Assembly: GCA_030833305.1 (NCBI GenBank)
Contig: JAURHL010000020.1
Location: 1-18,013 of the forward strand
Source: Acidimicrobiales bacterium
GTDB lineage: Bacteria > Actinomycetota > Acidimicrobiia > Acidimicrobiales > Ilumatobacteraceae
DNA: 18,013 nucleotides
Reading direction: 5' to 3'
Every line of letters begins with the position of its first letter. Position 1 is the stretch's first letter. Below are positions 14,449 to 18,013 of the stretch, piece by piece. The position numbers were made by a program, and so were the translations under genes. The notes under the pieces are model-generated. The model saw nothing but the letters and a program-made list of their open reading frames with translations, did no database searches and was not told where the DNA came from.

Positions 14449-15770
14449 CAGCCGATCCGTCCGTTTCGTCGGAGCTTCTCGCGATTGGCCGGCATGGACA
14501 ACACCTCGCGGTACTGCTCGACGGTCATCTCGGCGCACTTGCGCCAGGTCCACCGTTCGACGACGCGGTTGCGCCCGTTCGACCCGACCCGAGCGCGAAG
14601 TTCGGGGTCGTCGAGTCCGCGACGAATGGTGGTGGCCAGGGCCTCGGCGTCGCCGGTCACGCATTGCAACACGGTGTCACCGTCGGTGCCGGTCACCTCG
14701 GGTAGCGCACCGCCGTCGGTGGCCACGAGACAGATTCCGGTGCACATCGCCTCGATGGCGGGAAGGCTGAATCCCTCGTACAGCGAGGGCACCACGGCCA
14801 TCTCGGCCTCGGCGTACAACTCGACGATGCGTTCGTCCGAGACGCCCGAAACGAATTGAATGTGCGGGGCCAGCCCCAACTTGTCGATCAGGTCCATGCT
14901 CTTGCCGGGCTTGGGCTTGCCGATGATGGTGAGGGTGACGTCGCGTTCGGTGCGCAACTTGGCGACGGCTTCGAGAAGGTAGGACAGGCCCTTCAAGGCC
15001 ACGTCGGCCGATGCGGTGGTGATCAGACGACCGGGGATACGCGACACGTTCGGCAGGGGTTTGAACAAGTCGGGATCCACGCCCACGGGTACGAGGCGCA
15101 TGCGGTCGTAGGAGACCCCCATGTCGCCGTGGATGTCCTTGATGCTGTTCTCGCTGACCACGACGATGCGGGGCATGCGGCTGGCGACCCGTCCCTGCAT
15201 CTTGACGAACGAGTAGAAGCGCGACACGCCGAGTTTCTTCCACCAGTTCGGGGCATGGTCCATCTCGAGGGCACGGTCTCGCGTGATCGGATGATGAAGC
15301 GTGACGATGGTCGGAATCATCTTCTCGAGCCCGAGGATTCCGTAGCCGAGACATTGGTTGTCGTGGACGAGGTCGAACTCGCGCACCCGGTCGGCGAGGT
15401 GGCGCTTGACGCGGGCGCTGAAGGCAGCCGGTTCTCCGAAGGTGCCCGTGAGAAACAACCCGAGTTCGTACAGATCCTCGCGCGACTTCAACTCCCAGAT
15501 GGCAGGGAAACGAAAGGGGTAGTGGTCGTTGATGAGGTCCAGGCTCGGCAGTTTTGTGAGAGCCACCCGCTCGTCCAGAACCGGATACGGCTGACCGCCG
15601 AACACCTCGACCGAGTGACCCAGGTCGACCAAGGCCTTGGTGAGGTGTCGGGTGTACACGCCCTGGCCCCCGACGTGCGGCTTGCCTCGGTAGGTGAGAT
15701 ACGCGATGCGCAACGGTGAATCGGGGTCGAGGGGGTTGTGGGGTGATACCGACCCCCGCGCTTGTGACAT
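14448..15770 (-). CDS. GT4-family glycosyltransferase (GT-B fold)
   Basis: A 440-residue retaining glycosyltransferase, probably cytoplasmic or membrane-associated, moving a sugar from a nucleotide donor to an unknown acceptor. The N-terminal acceptor domain has the glycine loop HVGGQGVYTRHL (32-43). The C-terminal donor domain has the conserved SADVALKGLSYLLEA stretch (254-268), IIGKPKPGK (282-290) and the EX7E motif (EGFSLPAIE, E332 and E340), followed by ATDGGALPEV (350-359). ATG 15770 is preceded by TAGCAT at 8 nt and no Shine-Dalgarno sequence, consistent with leaderless transcription. It begins the coupled GT4, methyltransferase and six-hairpin operon, 67 bp downstream of the fused sigma factor gene. 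Donor and acceptor cannot be read from sequence. Confidence 0.93.
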   Translation of the reverse strand: MSQARGSVSPHNPLDPDSPLRIAYLTYRGKPHVGGQGVYTRHLTKALVDLGHSVEVFGGQPYPVLDERVALTKLPSLDLINDHYPFRFPAIWELKSREDLYELGLFLTGTFGEPAAFSARVKRHLADRVREFDLVHDNQCLGYGILGLEKMIPTIVTLHHPITRDRALEMDHAPNWWKKLGVSRFYSFVKMQGRVASRMPRIVVVSENSIKDIHGDMGVSYDRMRLVPVGVDPDLFKPLPNVSRIPGRLITTASADVALKGLSYLLEAVAKLRTERDVTLTIIGKPKPGKSMDLIDKLGLAPHIQFVSGVSDERIVELYAEAEMAVVPSLYEGFSLPAIEAMCTGICLVATDGGALPEVTGTDGDTVLQCVTGDAEALATTIRRGLDDPELRARVGSNGRNRVVERWTWRKCAEMTVEQYREVLSMPANREKLRRNGRIG

Positions 15771-15778
15771 GGGTTGCG

Positions 15779-15784
15779 ATGCTA
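15779..15784 (-). promoter_or_regulatory. Near-leaderless -10 box (TAGCAT) for the GT4 operon
   Basis: TAGCAT fits TAnnnT and sits 8 nt before ATG 15770, so the transcript would start within 1-2 nt of the start codon. No clear -35 box is seen. It gives the glycan operon its own promoter, separate from the sigma gene upstream. Confidence 0.35.
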
Positions 15785-15804
15785 TCGGTGGCTCCCGTGA
15801 GGCT

Positions 15805-15818
15805 CCCCGCGAGCGGGG
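15805..15818 (-). terminator. Possible weak hairpin terminator after the sigma gene
   Basis: CCCCG-CGAG-CGGGG forms a 5-bp GC-only stem with a 4-nt loop, 20 bp after the stop codon of the sigma fusion gene and before the GT4 promoter. No T-run follows, so termination would be weak at best. Confidence 0.25.
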
Positions 15819-15837
15819 CGACCTGCGGAAACGAGCC

Positions 15838-17733
15838 TCAACAGGACTGCGGTCGGGTGACCTTGGTGTTGTTGGTGCCCGCCAAGCCCTTGACGTCGGT
15901 GGCGGTCACCTTCACGGTCACCGCGGTCACCGAGTTCGCGATGTTGGTAGCGACACCGACCCAAGAGCCCTTGCCGGAGTCCGACAAGGTGATGGTGCGC
16001 GTGGTCGGAGCCAAGCCACCGGACAGAGTGAGGGTGGCCACCACGCTCTTGAGCGGCGATTCGTCGGTCACGGGCACCTGGACGGTGAGGTTGGCGCACG
16101 CCGCCGAGTTGAAGCGCACGGTGATGGCGCCGACTTGCGGAGGTCGTCCGACCGCGCCGAGCAATTGCAACGTGGTGGTCGGTGCCCTGGTCGCGGTGAT
16201 GCGCGCTGGGAAGTCGAAGCGGCCCTCGGGGAATGTCGAGGCGTTCGAGTACGCCACCGCGGTCGCGCGGGCGAAGGAGACGGTGATCGAGACCGAGGCA
16301 CCGGCCGCGAGATTTCCCGACGACGGGCTGAAGGTGAAGAACGTCGGTTGTGTCGAGGCGACCTTCCAGGGCACAGTTGTGGCATTGGAGTTGGTCAACC
16401 GGAACGTGGCGGTGGTGCCCGTGTTGGAGAAGTCGATCGATGATGCACTGACTCCGAGTGCGACCAGCGCCACCGGCGTCGTCGTCGTGGTGCGCGGAAT
16501 CGTGGTCGTGGAAGCCGGGGCCGTCGACACCGAGGTTGTCGGGGTCGACGGGACCGAGGTTGTCGGGGTCGCCACGGGCACCACGGTGGATGGCTCGACG
16601 TCCGAGGTCGCGGTGGTGGGCGGGGTGGGAGTGGGCACGTTGCTGGCGGATGTCGGCACCTCGTTCACGGTCGTCGACTCCGTGGACGTCGTTGCCGGTG
16701 TCGTGTCCGGTGAGGAGCTCGATGAGGCGTCGACCACGGTGATCGGGGGGTCGGCCTTCGACGACGATGAATCCGCGTTCGACAGCACGAGGACCGAACC
16801 GGCGATCGTCAGCACCACCACGCCCGTGATCCACCAGAGTCCGCGACCGACGAAACCCGCGGCTCGGGGGAATCCGTCGCTCGGCCGCAGACGGATGCGT
16901 GATGTCGTTCCACCGCTCTGGCCACTTCCGCTGCCCGGGGTCGGAATCCTGGACGTGGCCTCCAGCACGCGCTCGCGCAATCCGAGCGGAGCGGCCAGGA
17001 CCGGTGCCGCGCCGAACAGTGCCAACGGAGCCATCTTGCCCTTGGTTTCCTCGCAGGTCTCGCAGGATTCGATGTGACGAGCCACGCGCTTGCGAATCAG
17101 CACGCTGAACTCACCGTCCCAGTCGCGCAGGATTTCGTCGAGTGCGGCGCACTCACGGCGACCGGACTTGGCGACCACGAACGCCCCGAGACTGCGGTCC
17201 ACGCGTTCGCGCATGCGATGCACCAAGGAGTAACTCTGCTCGGGAGTGACGCCGAGGGCGTCCGCGAGATCGGAGCCTTCGAGTCCCTGTCGGATCGACA
17301 ACTCGAGGATGAGTTGGTCGCGATCGTCGAGCCCGGCCGCGGCCGCCCGCACGAGTGAGGCCAATTCGGCGAAAGCAACGGAGGCGCCCTCGGCGCCCGG
17401 ATCAGCGGGCGCCACCACGTCGGGGACCGTGCTCGATTGGAAGTCGGTGGGTGTGGTGCGCCGCCGCCGCTTGGTGCGTCGGTACACCTCGTTGCGCAGA
17501 ACCGCGTAGAGCCAAGGCTTCAAACGTTCGGGGTCGCGAAGCTGACCCAATCGTTCGGCGGCGATGCAAAAGACGTCCTGCACCATGTCGGCGGCCTCGT
17601 GGCGATCCGAGAGCATGGCCGCCGCCGTGTCGTAGAGACCACTCGCGTAGCGGTCGTAGATGGCGGCGAGAGCACCTCGATCGCCCGACAGATGGGCGGA
17701 GACGAGTGCGGCGTCGGAGAGTGTGGTGCTCAT
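15838..17733 (-). CDS. ECF sigma factor fused to zinc anti-sigma motif, membrane helix and extracellular beta domains
   Basis: A 631-residue single-chain sigma/anti-sigma sensor. Residues 9-91 form sigma region 2 (YDRYASGLYDTAAAML, then MVQDVF and the DPERLKPWLYAVLRNE helix). Residues 121-186 form region 4 (LDDRDQLILELSIRQGLEGS, then LGVTPEQSYSLVHRMRERV). A zinc anti-sigma signature follows, H220-x3-C224-x2-C227 (RHIESCETC). Residues 298-318 are one hydrophobic membrane helix (WWITGVVVLTIAGSVLVL). A Ser/Thr/Pro stalk (about 320-420) leads to two probable extracellular beta domains, 429-489 (BACON-like or Ig-like in appearance) and 519-631, with C546 and C631 as the only cysteines outside the cell. 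Release by proteolysis is the obvious way to free the sigma part, but this is inference. I use ATG 17733; an upstream TTG is less likely. Glycan genes lie downstream. Confidence 0.85.
   Translation of the reverse strand: MSTTLSDAALVSAHLSGDRGALAAIYDRYASGLYDTAAAMLSDRHEAADMVQDVFCIAAERLGQLRDPERLKPWLYAVLRNEVYRRTKRRRRTTPTDFQSSTVPDVVAPADPGAEGASVAFAELASLVRAAAAGLDDRDQLILELSIRQGLEGSDLADALGVTPEQSYSLVHRMRERVDRSLGAFVVAKSGRRECAALDEILRDWDGEFSVLIRKRVARHIESCETCEETKGKMAPLALFGAAPVLAAPLGLRERVLEATSRIPTPGSGSGQSGGTTSRIRLRPSDGFPRAAGFVGRGLWWITGVVVLTIAGSVLVLSNADSSSSKADPPITVVDASSSSSPDTTPATTSTESTTVNEVPTSASNVPTPTPPTTATSDVEPSTVVPVATPTTSVPSTPTTSVSTAPASTTTIPRTTTTTPVALVALGVSASSIDFSNTGTTATFRLTNSNATTVPWKVASTQPTFFTFSPSSGNLAAGASVSITVSFARATAVAYSNASTFPEGRFDFPARITATRAPTTTLQLLGAVGRPPQVGAITVRFNSAACANLTVQVPVTDESPLKSVVATLTLSGGLAPTTRTITLSDSGKGSWVGVATNIANSVTAVTVKVTATDVKGLAGTNNTKVTRPQSC
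16529..16571. repeat. Tandem 24-bp repeat in the stalk-coding part of the sigma gene
   Basis: A 19-bp identical block (16529-16547 and 16553-16571) recurs with a 24-bp period, equal to eight codons. It encodes two copies of a TPTTSV-containing octad in the Ser/Thr/Pro stalk. Such repeats arise by slippage and change stalk length without breaking the frame. Confidence 0.6.
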
Positions 17734-17801
17734 GATCGATCCGGCGCCGCATGTCGTACGAGAGAACGACCGGCGGGACACCTCGCGCAAAGTCTGCCCG
17801 A

Positions 17802-17816
17802 AACGTCGGTGACGTT
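17802..17816. promoter_or_regulatory. Dyad AACGTC-GGT-GACGTT between epimerase and sigma genes
   Basis: A perfect 6-bp inverted repeat with a 3-nt centre lies 2 bp after the aldose-epimerase stop and about 70 bp before the sigma fusion start, in the 85-bp gap. It may be a hairpin at the end of the epimerase transcript (no T-run) or an operator for the sigma gene. I could not identify clear promoter boxes for the sigma gene in this gap. Confidence 0.25.
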
Positions 17817-17818
17817 GC

Positions 17819-18013
17819 TCACGCTTCGTCCAATTCGATGCGGAACCAACGACTCATCGAATCGCTCGATCCGAGCACGATCGGGGCGTCATTCACCTGA
17901 TTCGGGGGACCGGATTGTGGCTCCACGCAGGTGGCATGGTTCGGGACGTCGTACAGAACCCAATGCGAGCAGTCGCTCGAGAGGGAAACGGCGATGTCGT
18001 CGATGATCATCGT
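17819..18013 (-). CDS. Aldose 1-epimerase family protein, C-terminal fragment
   Basis: The gene runs off the right edge of the window, so only the last 64 residues are visible. The segment HATCVEPQSGPPNQVND matches the conserved C-terminal stretch of aldose 1-epimerases (galactose mutarotase family), where the Glu of the CVEPQ motif is the catalytic base in characterised enzymes. A SDCSHWVLYDVP strand precedes it and a typical beta-strand ending (SRWFRIELDE) closes the chain. The family interconverts alpha and beta anomers of sugars. The stop lies 85 bp before the start of the sigma fusion gene, on the same strand. An ATG near 18010 is internal to the domain and not the true start. Substrate is unknown. 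Confidence 0.8.
   Translation of the reverse strand, partial: TMIIDDIAVSLSSDCSHWVLYDVPNHATCVEPQSGPPNQVNDAPIVLGSSDSMSRWFRIELDEA

Noticed and set aside
14856..15719. 287-residue plus-strand open frame opposite the GT4 gene
   Set aside because: The GT4 frame has intact GT-B motifs and normal length, while the opposite frame shows none.
15716..17077. 453-residue plus-strand open frame rich in valine and threonine
   Set aside because: It lies opposite the sigma fusion gene. Its composition is the complement of the Thr/Pro-rich stalk codons, and it has no domain or sensible start.
1..18013. tRNA, rRNA, CRISPR arrays, insertion sequences, phage genes, restriction or other defence genes
   Set aside because: Looked for on both strands by motif and by gene families; none seen. 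Gene order and codon use look like ordinary chromosome apart from the first 130 bases.

Overview
This window is a gene-dense, high-GC stretch of bacterial chromosome. It carries no RNA genes, CRISPR arrays or mobile elements that I can recognise. The content points to Actinomycetota, most likely Acidimicrobiia or a close relative; this is an inference. The clues are an F420-type deazaflavin reductase, an actinobacterial-type HelD, TAnnnT -10 boxes placed 6-10 nt before start codons (leaderless or near-leaderless transcripts), an LPxTG surface protein with a threonine-rich stalk, and an ECF sigma factor fused to its own anti-sigma and membrane segments.

Layout. 1-146 is extremely GC-rich, alanine-coding low-complexity sequence that cannot be assigned to a strand. 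131-2077 (-) encodes a cell-wall-anchored protein. It diverges, across a 228-bp regulatory region, from a NarL/LuxR-type response regulator (2306-3004, +). That regulator runs tail to tail into a three-gene operon (5695 to 2981, -): a membrane histidine kinase, a stand-alone receiver and an HPt phosphotransferase, all overlapping. Together the four signalling genes look like a phosphorelay split into separate proteins, with the LuxR-type regulator as the probable output. 5866-6785 (-) holds an F420-type reductase and a hotdog thioesterase. 6903-7118 (+) is a cold-shock protein, 7126-7644 (-) a YbaK-type deacylase, and 7720-9888 (+) a HelD-like RNA polymerase-recycling ATPase.

From 9892 to the right edge every gene is on the minus strand. 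In transcription order these are the C-terminal end of an aldose 1-epimerase, the fused ECF sigma/anti-sigma protein, a GT4 glycosyltransferase, a SAM methyltransferase, a six-hairpin (prenyltransferase/glycosidase-like) protein, an ALDH7-type dehydrogenase, a DtxR/MntR-family metalloregulator and a small lipoprotein. The GT4, methyltransferase and six-hairpin genes are translationally coupled (TGATG and GTGA overlaps) and probably build or modify one glycan or glycolipid. The DtxR-type regulator and lipoprotein are coupled in the same way.

The most interesting item is the 631-residue sigma protein. It combines an ECF sigma factor, an HxxxCxxC zinc anti-sigma motif, one membrane helix, a Ser/Thr/Pro stalk and two extracellular beta domains in one chain, next to glycan genes. 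The split phosphorelay and the symmetric repeats in the 2078-2305 intergenic region come next.
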